From the NCBI RefSeq assembly GCF_005503535.1, contig NZ_SCNN01000007.1:1-64000 (forward strand): a stretch of DNA of 64,000 bases. Reading direction: 5' to 3'. The notes beneath the pieces were generated by a model that made no database searches, was not told the origin of the DNA, and saw nothing but the letters and a program-made list of their open reading frames with translations. Source of the stretch: Mesorhizobium comanense (lineage in GTDB: Bacteria; Pseudomonadota; Alphaproteobacteria; Rhizobiales; Rhizobiaceae). Shown piece after piece: positions 1-8,752 of this stretch. A program made the translations under genes and the position numbers. Numbering within the stretch: position 1 is the stretch's first letter; every line of letters starts with the position of its first letter.

Positions 1-241
1 CCTTGGCGCTGGTCAAGGTGTGATAGAACAGGCTGCCATCCAGGGACATGCGATAGGTCGTCTGCAGCACCGTTCCGGGCGTCGGCAGGAACATGTTGGG
101 CACGACGCGTCCGTAGGACAGCAAGGCCCAGCCACCGATCACGACAACCCACATAGCGAGGGCGAGCGTTGTCGCCGTGCTGGCGGGAATGTTCGCGAAT
201 GGGGTCGTCAGGCGTGTCCACGCCGTCCGCCTCTGTGCCAT
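1..241 (-). CDS. ABC importer permease, SsuC/TauC type (partial, N-terminal 80 residues)
   Basis: This is the amino-terminal part of an inner-membrane permease of the NitT/TauT branch of ABC importers; the rest lies beyond the left edge. The ATG has its complement at 239-241 and follows a GGAGG about nine bases upstream. A short polar N-terminus is followed by a first membrane segment at about residues 24-43. Then comes LPTPGTVLQTTYRM, the stretch that typically precedes the transport domain in SsuC, TauC and related permeases. It lies 89 bases downstream of the binding-protein gene 331-1314 on the same strand, so the two should form one importer for a small sulfonate, nitrate-like or heterocyclic anion. 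The ATPase is not visible here. The substrate cannot be told from the sequence. Confidence 0.82.
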   Translation of the reverse strand, partial: MAQRRTAWTRLTTPFANIPASTATTLALAMWVVVIGGWALLSYGRVVPNMFLPTPGTVLQTTYRMSLDGSLFYHTLTSAK

Positions 242-330
242 CAGCTGGCCTCCGTTGTTTTAGCCCGGGATCTTGATGCTCGACAAAATGGAGGCGGCCC
301 GCCCGGGTCGCCTCCCTGCACCTCGAACGC

Positions 331-1314
331 TCACTGTTCCTTGATGAAGTCGGTATCGAGGATGGTTTTCGCGTCGATCGTCATCTTGAGCTTGCCGGCC
401 TTGCCCCAGATATCCTGCGCGAAGTTCACCAGGTCGGACGCCTCGCTCTTTTCCGGCGTGCCGAAGAATTCCAGGTTGCGGGCGCGGTCGTAGTAGCGCA
501 CGCCCTTGGCGCCGGCCGCGAAATCCTCGGGCTTTTCAAGGTAGCCGCCGATGCCCTTGGCCATGATCTCATAGGCCTTCTCCGGGTTGGCCTTGATGTA
601 TTCGACCGCCTTGTAATAGCCCTTGACGAGGGCCTTCACGTCCTCCGGATGCTTTTCAATCAGGTCGCATTTGAGAGCGATCACATCCACGATCAGGCCG
701 GGAGTTGTCGTGGAATCGATCAGCACCTTTCCCTTTCCGCCCTTGCGGACTTCGGTCAGGTGCGGCTCCCAGGTGACGGCCGCCGGAACCTGGCCGGCGA
801 TGAAGGCGGTTGCGGCATCGTCGGCCGTCATGTTGGTGACGCTGACATCGTCCTCGGTCATGCCCTCCTTCTTCAGGAGCACATTGAACCAGAATTCGGA
901 GACGGAGCCCTCGTTCAGGGCGACGGGCTTGCCCTTCAGGTCCTTCAGCGAAGAGACGTCGGCCTGCGTGACGACGCCGTCTCCGCCATGGCTGTCGTCG
1001 AGCGCCAGAACATATTTGAAGCAGAGCTCGTCGGAGCGGTATTTCATCAGCTCGTCCACGGTGGACGCAGCGCCGTCGAGATCGCCGCCAGCGACAGCAG
1101 CCATGTAGAGCGCGGATTCTTCGATGACTTTCAGGTCGACATCGACGCCGGCTTCCTTGAAGTAGCCGAGGTCGCGGGCGAGAAACAGCGGACCATAGCC
1201 GACCCAGGTCGTCATGCCGAGACGAATGGCGCCCGCATTGGCGGGGGCGGCAAGCCCCAAGCCCAGCAGGCCCGCGCTGACCGTGGCCAGCAGGCAATTG
1301 CGGAATGTCTTCAT
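331..1314 (-). CDS. ABC importer periplasmic binding protein, SsuA/TauA/NMT1 type
   Basis: The 327-residue protein has a clear signal peptide (about residues 1-26, ending APANA) followed by the fold start IRLGMTTWVGYGPLFLARDLGYF, which is typical of NitT/TauT and NMT1/THI5-like binding proteins. The mid-region motif GKPVALNEGSVSEFWFN and the WEPHL motif also fit. The frame is open further upstream to 1647. The ATG at 1314 is chosen because the signal peptide starts there and an AGGGGAA sits about nine bases before it. It would deliver the ligand to the permease encoded just downstream (1-241). The ligand is unknown: the family binds alkanesulfonates, taurine, pyrimidine precursors and similar compounds. 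Confidence 0.88.
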   Translation of the reverse strand: MKTFRNCLLATVSAGLLGLGLAAPANAGAIRLGMTTWVGYGPLFLARDLGYFKEAGVDVDLKVIEESALYMAAVAGGDLDGAASTVDELMKYRSDELCFKYVLALDDSHGGDGVVTQADVSSLKDLKGKPVALNEGSVSEFWFNVLLKKEGMTEDDVSVTNMTADDAATAFIAGQVPAAVTWEPHLTEVRKGGKGKVLIDSTTTPGLIVDVIALKCDLIEKHPEDVKALVKGYYKAVEYIKANPEKAYEIMAKGIGGYLEKPEDFAAGAKGVRYYDRARNLEFFGTPEKSEASDLVNFAQDIWGKAGKLKMTIDAKTILDTDFIKEQ

Positions 1315-1810
1315 TGTCGTGGTTCCCCTATGATTGTTGTTGGCATCGGCCTTGTTCGAGTTGCGTACGCCAAGTTGCGCCTCGGCAGTCGCCCTCTTGT
1401 TATGCGTCGCCTCCCGGGCGGACCTTGCGTGTTCTAGGTCCGGAAAGAGAGCATTGGGGCCCGATCGCAAAAAGAAGTCTTTTTCTGTCCTTTGCTTCGC
1501 CGAATCCGAAGCAGCCCATCGGCGGGCAGACACTTGGCAGAGGGGAAGGGAATACCAGGGCCTTGCTCTGGGCCGGGCAAAGCGCCTGCCGGCCAAGGTG
1601 TTGAGCAGGTATCCGGCAGTACGGCTCAAGCGCCACAGGCGCCGCACGGGCAGGCCGGGAAATCACAGACGGCCGTTATGAAATGCAAGCTGCCGGACAG
1701 CCGGGCGCGCCCGAGGAATTCTCCCCGGTCGACATCGTCGAGGGCATGAAGGTAGCGGCGGTGACGAGCTGGACGTTCGCCCGTAGCGCCTTGTTCGCTA
1801 CCGGCGGCTG
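1315..1810. other. Non-coding stretch upstream of the NitT/TauT-type operon
   Basis: No gene was recognised in these 496 bases; the open frames have no recognisable protein character. The stretch should hold the promoter of the operon reading left from 1314 and the end of the ornithine cyclodeaminase gene reading left to 1811. The only ordered element seen is a short inverted repeat at 1469-1484 (arms AAAAAGA and TCTTTTT, two-base centre), about 155 bases upstream of the binding-protein start. Confidence 0.5.
1469..1484. promoter_or_regulatory. Short AT-rich inverted repeat, possible operator
   Basis: AAAAAGA at 1469-1475 and TCTTTTT at 1478-1484 are exact reverse complements around an AG centre. 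The position in the leader of the binding-protein operon would suit an operator. A U-rich hairpin or chance are alternatives, and no regulator is adjacent to test this against. Confidence 0.25.
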
Positions 1811-2866
1811 TCAGGCCGCCGGCTGCATTGCCGCTCTCAGCAGCATGCCGAACAGGTCGCGCGGCTCGTCGGGATCGGCGAGCAGATCGAGTTCCTCATA
1901 AAGTCCGGTCGCCTGCAGCTGGTCGCGCACATAGCGCAGCGCCGAAAAATCCTCGATCGCGAAGCCGACCGAATCGAACAGCGTTATCTGCTTGGTGTCC
2001 CGCCGGCCTTGCGTCTTGCCGGCAATCACCTGCCATAGTTCCGTTACCGGATGCTCGGGATCCAGCTGCTGTATCTCGCCCTCGATGCGCGTCTGCGGCG
2101 GGAACTCGACGAAGATGTCGGAGCGCAGCAGGATGTCCCCGTGCAGTTCGGTCTTTCCGGGGCAGTCGCCGCCCACTGCGTTGATGTGGACGCCTGAGCC
2201 GACCATGTTGTCGGTGAGAATGGTGGCGCACTGCTTGTCGGCGGTGACGGTGGTGATGATCCCGGCCCCCTCGACCGCCTCCTGCGCGGTTTCGCAGACA
2301 GTGATGTCGAAGCCCATGCCGGCCAGATTCCTGGCGCACTTGCGCGAGGCGGACCGGTCGATGTCGTAGAGCCTGAGGCGGTCGACGCCGGTCAGCGCCT
2401 TGAAGGCTATCGCCTGGAACTCCGACTGGGCGCCGTTGCCGATGATGGCCATGGTGCGGGCGCCGCGCGGTGCCAGATATTTGGCGGCGACGGCTGATGT
2501 GGCGGCGGTGCGCAACGCCGTCAGGATGGTCATTTCGGTGAGCAGCATGGGGTAGCCGCTGCCGACATCGGCGAGCACGCCGAACGCGGTGACCGTCTGC
2601 AGGCCCTGGCGCATGTTCTTGGGATGGCCGTTGACATATTTGAAGCCGTAAAGCCGCCCATCGCTTGTCGGCATCAACTCGATCACGCCATCATGGCTGT
2701 GCGAGGCGATGCGGGGCGTCTTGTCGAAAAGCTCCCAGCGGCGGAAGTCCTCCTCGATGTAGCCGGCGAGTTCGGTGAGGAAACGCTCGACGCCGATGGC
2801 GAGCACCAGCTTCATCATGCGGTCGACGCTGACGAAGGGGACGATGTTGAGCTTTGCCGCCGTCAT
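1811..2866 (-). CDS. ocd: Ornithine cyclodeaminase
   Basis: The 351-residue cytoplasmic protein of the ornithine cyclodeaminase/mu-crystallin family is predicted to convert L-ornithine to L-proline and ammonium using bound NAD. The length is normal for the family. The Rossmann nucleotide-binding segment is visible (AIIGNGAQSEFQAIAFKAL, about residues 137-156), as is the family motif NAVGGDCPGKTELH, which carries the catalytic aspartate. Its ATG (2864-2866) lies two bases from the stop of the arginase gene upstream, so the two are co-transcribed and give arginine to ornithine to proline. The Lrp/AsnC gene at 3933 is divergent from this pair and is the likely regulator. Mu-crystallin-like ketimine reductases are a less likely alternative, given the arginase neighbour. 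Confidence 0.93.
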   Translation of the reverse strand: MTAAKLNIVPFVSVDRMMKLVLAIGVERFLTELAGYIEEDFRRWELFDKTPRIASHSHDGVIELMPTSDGRLYGFKYVNGHPKNMRQGLQTVTAFGVLADVGSGYPMLLTEMTILTALRTAATSAVAAKYLAPRGARTMAIIGNGAQSEFQAIAFKALTGVDRLRLYDIDRSASRKCARNLAGMGFDITVCETAQEAVEGAGIITTVTADKQCATILTDNMVGSGVHINAVGGDCPGKTELHGDILLRSDIFVEFPPQTRIEGEIQQLDPEHPVTELWQVIAGKTQGRRDTKQITLFDSVGFAIEDFSALRYVRDQLQATGLYEELDLLADPDEPRDLFGMLLRAAMQPAA

Positions 2867-2868
2867 GA

Positions 2869-3801
2869 TCAGAAGCTCCCGGAATGGCTGCGTGTGGGGC
2901 GGTCCATGATGCGGCGTCCCATCAGGCTTGCCGTCAGGTCGACCATCAGTGTCGCGGTCCGGCCGCGCTCGTCCAGAAAGGGATTAAGCTCCACCAGATC
3001 GAGGCTCGACACGAGGCCGCTGTCCGACAGCATCTCCATGACGAGATGCGCTTCGCGGAACGTCGCGCCGCCGGGCACCGTGGTGCCGACCGCCGGCGCG
3101 ATCGAAGGATCGAGGAAGTCGACATCGAGGCTCACATGCAGCAGCCCCTCTTCCCCCGCCACGCGCGCCAGGAAGGCACGCAGCAGCGGCGCGATGCCAT
3201 GCTCGTCGATGGCGCGCATATCGTGCACGGTCACCCCCGCCTGGTTCAGCGCGCTGCGTTCGGCCGGATCGACACTGCGCAAGCCCATGGTGCAGATGCG
3301 GGAAGGATCCACCGCCGCCGGCAGATCGGGGAAGTAGCCGTTAAACCCCGGCTGGCCGCTGGCGTAGGCGAGCGGAACGCCATGCAGATTGCCGCTGGCG
3401 GTGGTGTCGAGCGTGTGGAAGTCCGGATGCGCGTCGAGCCACAGCACAAACAGCGGCCGCCCCGTCTCGGTGGCGCGGCGGGCAAGACCCGATACGGTCC
3501 CGGCAGAGATCGAATGATCGCCGCCCAGAAAGATCGGCATCGCATTCTCGCTCGCGGCGTAGGCGGCTTCGGCGATGGAATATGTCCAGGCCGAAATCTC
3601 GGGCAGCGCCTTCAGCGCCAGATTGCCGTGCACAATGCGCCTGGCCGCAATTGGCTGGACGGCGCCCATATCCTCGACAACGTGGCCGAGGCCGGACAGT
3701 ACCTGGGCCAGGCCGGCGGTCCTGAGGGCACTAGGCCCCATTTCACATCCCATCCTGCCAGCGCCATCCTGCACGGGCGCTCCGACGATTCTGCAACGCA
3801 T
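2869..3801 (-). CDS. rocF: Arginase
   Basis: The 310-residue protein of the arginase/ureohydrolase family hydrolyses L-arginine to L-ornithine and urea with a binuclear manganese centre. The metal-binding motifs are all visible: GGDHSISAG, DAHPDFH and SLDVDFLDP. The frame extends further upstream. I chose the ATG with complement 3799-3801 because it gives the start MRCRIVGAPVQDGAGR, matching the usual arginase N-terminus, and because an AGGAAA lies eight bases before it. An ATG at 3843 would add 14 residues but has no good ribosome site. It is the first gene of a two-gene operon with ornithine cyclodeaminase, divergent from an Lrp-type regulator. Confidence 0.94.
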   Translation of the reverse strand: MRCRIVGAPVQDGAGRMGCEMGPSALRTAGLAQVLSGLGHVVEDMGAVQPIAARRIVHGNLALKALPEISAWTYSIAEAAYAASENAMPIFLGGDHSISAGTVSGLARRATETGRPLFVLWLDAHPDFHTLDTTASGNLHGVPLAYASGQPGFNGYFPDLPAAVDPSRICTMGLRSVDPAERSALNQAGVTVHDMRAIDEHGIAPLLRAFLARVAGEEGLLHVSLDVDFLDPSIAPAVGTTVPGGATFREAHLVMEMLSDSGLVSSLDLVELNPFLDERGRTATLMVDLTASLMGRRIMDRPTRSHSGSF

Positions 3802-3891
3802 CGCTTTTCCTGCTGCCTGGTTCGGGTACGGCGAGACAACCATGGCGAGCCGGCGATATGAACAGATAAAATTGGCAATCCGAAAAGTATG

Positions 3892-3915
3892 ATTTATCGT
3901 AATGGCAGCATAAAT
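3892..3915. promoter_or_regulatory. AT-rich inverted repeat between the arginase and Lrp genes
   Basis: ATTTAT at 3892-3897 and ATAAAT at 3910-3915 are reverse complements 12 bases apart, in the AT-rich divergent intergenic region 3802-3932. Lrp/AsnC proteins bind AT-rich imperfect palindromes, so this is a candidate site for the divergent regulator acting on the arginase operon and on itself. The arms are short, so chance is possible. Confidence 0.35.
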
Positions 3916-3932
3916 GATCAAAGTGGTAAGCC

Positions 3933-4373
3933 ATGGATGCACTCGATGAACGGCTCGTGACCCTGCTGCGGCATGACGCCCGCCGCAGCGTGTCGGACCT
4001 CGCGGTCGACCTCGGCGTCTCGCGGGCAACGGTCAGGGCGCGCATGGAACGGCTGGAGCGTTCCGGCGAGATCATCGGCTACACGGTGGTGCTGCGCGCC
4101 GATGCCGTCGACCAGCGCATTCGCGGCATCATGCTGGTCGAGATCGAGGGCCATGCGGCCGACCGCGTGGTGCGTGCGCTGGGCGGTTTCCCAGAAGTCT
4201 CGACCATCCACACCACCAATGGCCGCTGGGACCTCGTGGTCGAGCTTGGCACGGCCTCGCTGACGGATTTTGACGCCGTGCTCAGGCGCATCCGGCTCAT
4301 CGCCGGCATCACCGGCAGCGAAACCAGTCTGCTCCTGGCAACGCCGCGTACGACCCGGGCAAGACTTGGGTGA
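3933..4373 (+). CDS. Lrp/AsnC family transcriptional regulator
   Basis: The 146-residue DNA-binding protein has an N-terminal winged helix-turn-helix (LDERLVTLLRHDARRSVSDLAVDLGVSRATVRARMERLERSG split over about residues 4-45) and a C-terminal RAM effector domain (about 65-140; motif HTTNGRWDLVVELG). The length is typical. It is divergent from the arginase/ornithine cyclodeaminase operon. By analogy with rhizobial and agrobacterial arginine catabolic loci it probably activates that operon in response to arginine or ornithine. The effector is inferred from context only. Confidence 0.92.
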   Translation: MDALDERLVTLLRHDARRSVSDLAVDLGVSRATVRARMERLERSGEIIGYTVVLRADAVDQRIRGIMLVEIEGHAADRVVRALGGFPEVSTIHTTNGRWDLVVELGTASLTDFDAVLRRIRLIAGITGSETSLLLATPRTTRARLG

Positions 4374-4534
4374 TGTTGCGGCACTGGGCGAGCCGCGGTT
4401 GCGATTTGCATCCGTGGCCTGACCGTCGTGCGATTGCCCGTCGAAAAGACCATTTTCGACCGGCATGCCGGAATACGAGATCGGCCGACGGCGCCGTGAT
4501 CCGCCCTCGCCCCGACGCCAATGGCCGCAGATAT

Positions 4535-5929
4535 TCAGTAATAGTATTCTGCCCGCGAGAGGCTTCCCCGGGCCGCGTTGGCGACGACCGACAAACCGGT
4601 CGAAAGCTCGGCGATCGACCGGCAGGAATTCAGGCTGATGCGCAAATAGCGGTCAGGATCGGAGCGCTTCGTGGCAAAGGCATCCGTGGGGGCCAGACTG
4701 ACGCCCTGTTCTTCGGCGATCGCGACAATGTCGTGGCTGCGCACGCGTTCGGGAAGTTCGAGCCAGATAAAGGCCGGCGCCGCCGGTGCGCGGAAAGCCA
4801 TGCCCTCGAGCATTGTCTCGGCGATCGCGCGGCGCTCCCGGAACTCGTTACGTTGCAGGGAAATGAGCCTCTTGATGTCCCCATCCCTTATCCACTGAGC
4901 CGCTATTTCAAGGCCAAGCGGCGGCGTCATCCACATGGAGCGTCGAATGACGGCGGCCACGCGGCTGGCATGTTGCGGCGGCGCCGCAACGCAGCCTGCC
5001 CGCAGGCCCGGCGCGACGCTCTTGGAGAGGCTGCTCACATAGAACGTCCGCTCCCGGGCAAGGCTCGCGACCGGGGGCAGTGCATGATCATGCACGAACG
5101 CATAGACGCCGTCCTCGATCAGCATCAGCCCGTGCCGCTCGGCGATCGCCAGAACCGCCTGGCGGCGCTCCTCGGGCATCACCGCTGCCGTCGGATTGTG
5201 AAGTCCAGGCATGAAATAAAGCCATTTGGCGCCCGACTGCGCCGCCCGCTCTTCCAGAGACTCCGGGATCAGGCCGTGCTCGTCCATCGCCACGGGTTCG
5301 ATGCGCAGCTGCAGTTCCGACGCCAGGGCCTTGAAGCCCGCATAGGTGAATTCCTCGGTCAGGACGATGTCGCCCGGCCGGGTAAAGGCCTTGAGGACGA
5401 CATAGATCGCGTGCAGGGCGCCGGCGGTCACGACCAGATCGCCGGGGTGCACGACAAGCTTCTCGTCGGCGAGCCAATCGGCGAAGGCCTCGCGATGCCC
5501 ACCTGTGCCGGTATCGGGCTGGTAGGTCATCAGCGACAGCACCCGGGGGTTGGTGCTCAGGCTCTGAAAGGCATCCGCCAACAGCCGCTGGACTTCCGGG
5601 CTCGGCTGCCGGTTGACCGCGAGGTCGATAGAGCTTTCCATTTCATCCTGAGGCGTGCCGAGCTCAGTGCGCAAACCCGTGAAGGGTTTGCGCTGGACAA
5701 ACGTTCCGCGCCCGACTTCGGATGATATCAGCCCCCGCCGCGCCAGCCTGATATAGGCGCGACTGATCGTACCCGCCGTCATGCCAAGCGTATGCGCAAG
5801 ATCGCGATGCGTGGGAAGCTTACGCCCGTGCTCCAGCACGCCATCGGCGATGTCTGCGGCGATTGCCCGCTCCAGCCGCTCGGCTTTCGATCCCTCGAAT
5901 CGGGAGACATTCGGCTCATAGGGTGTCAT
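4535..5929 (-). CDS. MocR-type GntR regulator with aminotransferase-like domain
   Basis: The 464-residue protein has an N-terminal GntR winged helix (about residues 15-80, including LPTHRDLAHTLGMTAGTISRAYIRLARRGLISSEVGRGTFV) and a C-terminal fold-type-I PLP domain (about 100-460). The PLP-binding lysine is expected at K303 in SSLSKSVAPGLRAG, so the cofactor site looks intact. MocR proteins use PLP or a PLP-amine adduct to sense amino compounds or vitamin B6 and usually control an adjacent gene. The gene is divergent from the CUT2 importer at 6181-10651. The intervening 251 bases hold two copies of a TGGCA-centred repeat, so control of that importer is the simplest reading. Confidence 0.92.
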   Translation of the reverse strand: MTPYEPNVSRFEGSKAERLERAIAADIADGVLEHGRKLPTHRDLAHTLGMTAGTISRAYIRLARRGLISSEVGRGTFVQRKPFTGLRTELGTPQDEMESSIDLAVNRQPSPEVQRLLADAFQSLSTNPRVLSLMTYQPDTGTGGHREAFADWLADEKLVVHPGDLVVTAGALHAIYVVLKAFTRPGDIVLTEEFTYAGFKALASELQLRIEPVAMDEHGLIPESLEERAAQSGAKWLYFMPGLHNPTAAVMPEERRQAVLAIAERHGLMLIEDGVYAFVHDHALPPVASLARERTFYVSSLSKSVAPGLRAGCVAAPPQHASRVAAVIRRSMWMTPPLGLEIAAQWIRDGDIKRLISLQRNEFRERRAIAETMLEGMAFRAPAAPAFIWLELPERVRSHDIVAIAEEQGVSLAPTDAFATKRSDPDRYLRISLNSCRSIAELSTGLSVVANAARGSLSRAEYYY

Positions 5930-6069
5930 TCAATTCCAATAAGGCTGGAGATGATGCTTTTGCAACCTTGATCTCAATGGCGGCAAAGGCTCCGGCTGCC
6001 AGCGGTTCATTCTGCCTATCCCCCTTCCTGACCGCGACCGTCCTGGCCATGACAGTCATTTCGCTGTCG

Positions 6070-6119
6070 TGGCAAAATTGATATGATGTCAATTTGATGA
6101 ATTATGGCAATATTGACAG
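6070..6119. promoter_or_regulatory. Direct repeats in the MocR/importer divergent promoter
   Basis: TGGCAAAATTGATAT at 6070-6084 and TGGCAATATTGACAG at 6105-6119 match at 12 of 15 positions and start 35 bases apart. The second copy overlaps a possible -35 element TTGACA (6113-6118) reading toward the importer. MocR regulators commonly bind direct repeats in the promoter of a divergent target, so this is a plausible operator pair. Confidence 0.45.
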
Positions 6120-6180
6120 CTATCATATGCCATGATTGAACGCTGCGGCCGACTAGATCGGCTCGATAAAAAGGGGAACA

Positions 6181-7233
6181 ATGGTGAAAATCTCAAACCG
6201 GGTTTTGAAAATCCATATCGCGGCGGCCTGTCTGATGGGCGTGTCCGCGCTGCAGGCCCACGCCGCGTCCAGATGCTATGATGGCAGCCGCAAACCGCCC
6301 TTCAAGATCGGTTGGTCGAACATCTATTTCGGGCCGACCTGGATGAAGCAGACCGGCGAGTCGATGCAAGGCGAGGTCGACAAGGCAACCGCCCAAAACC
6401 TGGTCAAGGAGTACCAGGTCACCAACGCGGATGGCGACGCCACCAAGCAGGCCCAGCAGATCCAGGCCATGGTGGACAACAAATTCGACGCAATCATTGT
6501 CATTGCCGGTTCGGCAACCGCCCTCAACAAGGTGATCGACGAGGCGTGCAAGGACAATGTGGTCGTCATCAATTTCGACAGCCTGGTCTCCACCGACAAT
6601 GTCACCTCCAAGATCAACACGGATCAGGAGGCGTGGGGCAAAAGCGGCATGAAATGGCTCGCCGAAGCCATTGGCGGCAAGGGCAAGATCGCGATGATCC
6701 GCGGACCGGAGGGGGTATCGGTCAGCGAGGCGCGCTTTGCCGGAGCCCAGTCGGCGCTCAAGGATTACCCGGACATCAAGGTCGTCGGCACGGTGGCGAC
6801 CGAGTACAACCTCGCGCCAGCCCAGACCGCTTTCACGCAACTTGCCTTCGCCAACCCGCAAATCGATGCCGTCTGGGCGGATATGGGACCGCAGGCCGTC
6901 GGCGCCATGAAGGCGCTCAAGCGGGCCGGCCGCGACATGGTTCCCGTGACCGGCGACAACTACCGGCCGTTCCTCGAGCTTTGGCAGGAGAACAAATTGA
7001 ACGCCTGGGGGACCGGCCAGCCGAACTGGCTCGGCGCCCTTTCGATCCAGGCGGCGCTGAAAGCCCTGCAGGGCGGCAATCTGCCGGAGCACATCAAGGT
7101 TCCCCTCCCCTCGATCACCAACAGCGACCTGCCGGGATACGCCGCACGCTTCAAGGACGCGCCGACCGATGGCTATGTCCAGGTTCCGGTCGACCAGGCG
7201 CTGTTCGACCGTTTGCTGGCCAACGGCTCCTGA
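6181..7233 (+). CDS. Sugar-type ABC importer periplasmic binding protein (CUT2 family)
   Basis: The 350-residue protein has an N-terminal signal peptide (about residues 1-29, ending LQAHAAS) and the type-I periplasmic binding fold of the ribose/galactose family. The first strand (FKIGWSNIYFGPTWMKQ), the NATAQN-like helix and IQAMVDNKFDAIIVIAG are typical. It is the first gene of a four-gene importer operon (binding protein, double ATPase, two permeases). It has no adjacent kinase or isomerase, so the ligand could be a sugar, polyol or other small polar molecule. The divergent MocR regulator hints at an amino-group-containing or B6-related ligand; that is inference only. Confidence 0.9.
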   Translation: MVKISNRVLKIHIAAACLMGVSALQAHAASRCYDGSRKPPFKIGWSNIYFGPTWMKQTGESMQGEVDKATAQNLVKEYQVTNADGDATKQAQQIQAMVDNKFDAIIVIAGSATALNKVIDEACKDNVVVINFDSLVSTDNVTSKINTDQEAWGKSGMKWLAEAIGGKGKIAMIRGPEGVSVSEARFAGAQSALKDYPDIKVVGTVATEYNLAPAQTAFTQLAFANPQIDAVWADMGPQAVGAMKALKRAGRDMVPVTGDNYRPFLELWQENKLNAWGTGQPNWLGALSIQAALKALQGGNLPEHIKVPLPSITNSDLPGYAARFKDAPTDGYVQVPVDQALFDRLLANGS

Positions 7234-7249
7234 GCGGCGGCCCTCGCGC

Positions 7250-8752
7250 ATGACGCTGACGGCAACCGACCTCACCAAGTCCTACGGCGAAAATCAGGTT
7301 TTGAAGGGTGTGACGATCTTCGTCGAGCCGGGCCGCGTGCGCGGCCTGCTCGGCGAAAACGGAGCAGGCAAATCGACGCTTATCCGCATCCTTGCCGGCA
7401 TCACCAGGGCGGATCACGGCGAGGTCACTGTGAACGGCGAACGGATGCGATCGAACCGGCCGCAACTCTTCCTTGCGGCCGGCGTGTCGGTCGCCCATCA
7501 GGAACTCAGCCTCTGTCCAAACCTGACGGTCGCCGAAAACATTGTCGTCGCCGCCGGGCAGTATCTGGGCTTCATCGCCTATCGACAGGTGGCGGAGAAT
7601 TTCGAGCGGCTGCGCCGCGAATTGGAGCTGCCGTTTTCCGGCAGTTCCGTCGTCGGCAATCTGCCGCTCGGTTCGCGGCAGCTCCTCGAGATTGCCAAGG
7701 CGCTGGCAAGCGACCCGCGATACCTGATCCTCGACGAACCGACCTCCTCGCTGTCTTCGGCGGAGTTTCAAACCATTTGCCGGGCCGTGGAGAGGCGAAC
7801 CGGCCAGGGCATGGGCACGCTTTTCATTTCCCACCGCATGGAGGAGGTCCGTCGTATCTGCCGCCCCCTGACGGTCCTGCGCGACGGCAAGGTTTCCGCC
7901 GATATCGACAACGCGGAAACCGTATCCGACATGGATCTCGTCGAACGGATGACCGGCCGCGAAGCCGGCACGAAATTCCCGCCCTATCACAACGCGACAA
8001 CGAACCGCGTCGCCTTGCAGGTGGCGGGGCTTGGCGCGCCGTCGTCGGTTCCCATCACCGATGTCACGTTCGACCTGAGGGCGGGCGAGATTCTCGGCAT
8101 TGGCGGGCTGGCCGGCCATGGCCAGGAAACGGTCCTGAGGGCGATCTTTGGCGCCGATCGCTCCACCGGCACCCTGACCGTGGACGGATCGGCCTTCGCG
8201 CGCGGTTCGGTCGGGGCAGCCATGCGCGCCGGAATTGCCTATGTTCCTGCTGACAGACGCCAAGAAAGCCTGCTCCTGCAGATGCCGGTTTCGACCAATG
8301 CGGTCCTGCCATCGCTGGGGCGGTTGGCGCGCCACGGCTGGCGCCGGTTCGATGACGAACATCGCCATGTCCATCGCATGCTGTCGCGGTTTTCGGTGAA
8401 GGGGCGCGCCAGCGATGCAATCGCAACCCTGAGCGGCGGGAACCAGCAGAAGATCGCATTGGGCAAATGGCTCGACAGGCAGCCGAAAGTGCTGCTCCTC
8501 AACGATCCGACGCGCGGCGTCGACATCCCGACCAAGCTGCTGATCTATCGCGAGCTCCAAGCGGAAGCCGAGCGCGGCACGGCGATCATCCTGTCCAGTT
8601 CGGACACTCTGGAACTTCAGGAATTCGCCGACCGCGTCCTCATCATGCGCAATGGCCGGATCGCCACGGAGCTCGACCACGCGCAGGCCAGCGAGCAGGC
8701 GATCGTTGCCGCATCGCTCGGCGTGGCGAACGCCTCGAAAGGAACGATATGA
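7250..8752 (+). CDS. CUT2 ABC importer ATPase, RbsA/MglA type (two nucleotide-binding domains)
   Basis: The 500-residue tandem ATPase energises the importer. Domain 1 has Walker A GENGAGKST (about residues 38-46) and Walker B YLILDEPTSSLS. Domain 2 has the usual degenerate phosphate loop (GGLAGHGQET), a good signature LSGGNQQKIALGKW and an altered Walker B, LLLNDPTRGVD, where family members usually have LLLDEPTRG. The start at 7250 is the ATG giving MTLTATDLTKSYGENQVL; the frame is open further upstream inside the binding-protein gene. The stop overlaps the next start (ATGA at 8749-8752). The altered site belongs to the half that is normally catalytically weak in this family, so activity is still expected. 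Confidence 0.92.
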   Translation: MTLTATDLTKSYGENQVLKGVTIFVEPGRVRGLLGENGAGKSTLIRILAGITRADHGEVTVNGERMRSNRPQLFLAAGVSVAHQELSLCPNLTVAENIVVAAGQYLGFIAYRQVAENFERLRRELELPFSGSSVVGNLPLGSRQLLEIAKALASDPRYLILDEPTSSLSSAEFQTICRAVERRTGQGMGTLFISHRMEEVRRICRPLTVLRDGKVSADIDNAETVSDMDLVERMTGREAGTKFPPYHNATTNRVALQVAGLGAPSSVPITDVTFDLRAGEILGIGGLAGHGQETVLRAIFGADRSTGTLTVDGSAFARGSVGAAMRAGIAYVPADRRQESLLLQMPVSTNAVLPSLGRLARHGWRRFDDEHRHVHRMLSRFSVKGRASDAIATLSGGNQQKIALGKWLDRQPKVLLLNDPTRGVDIPTKLLIYRELQAEAERGTAIILSSSDTLELQEFADRVLIMRNGRIATELDHAQASEQAIVAASLGVANASKGTI

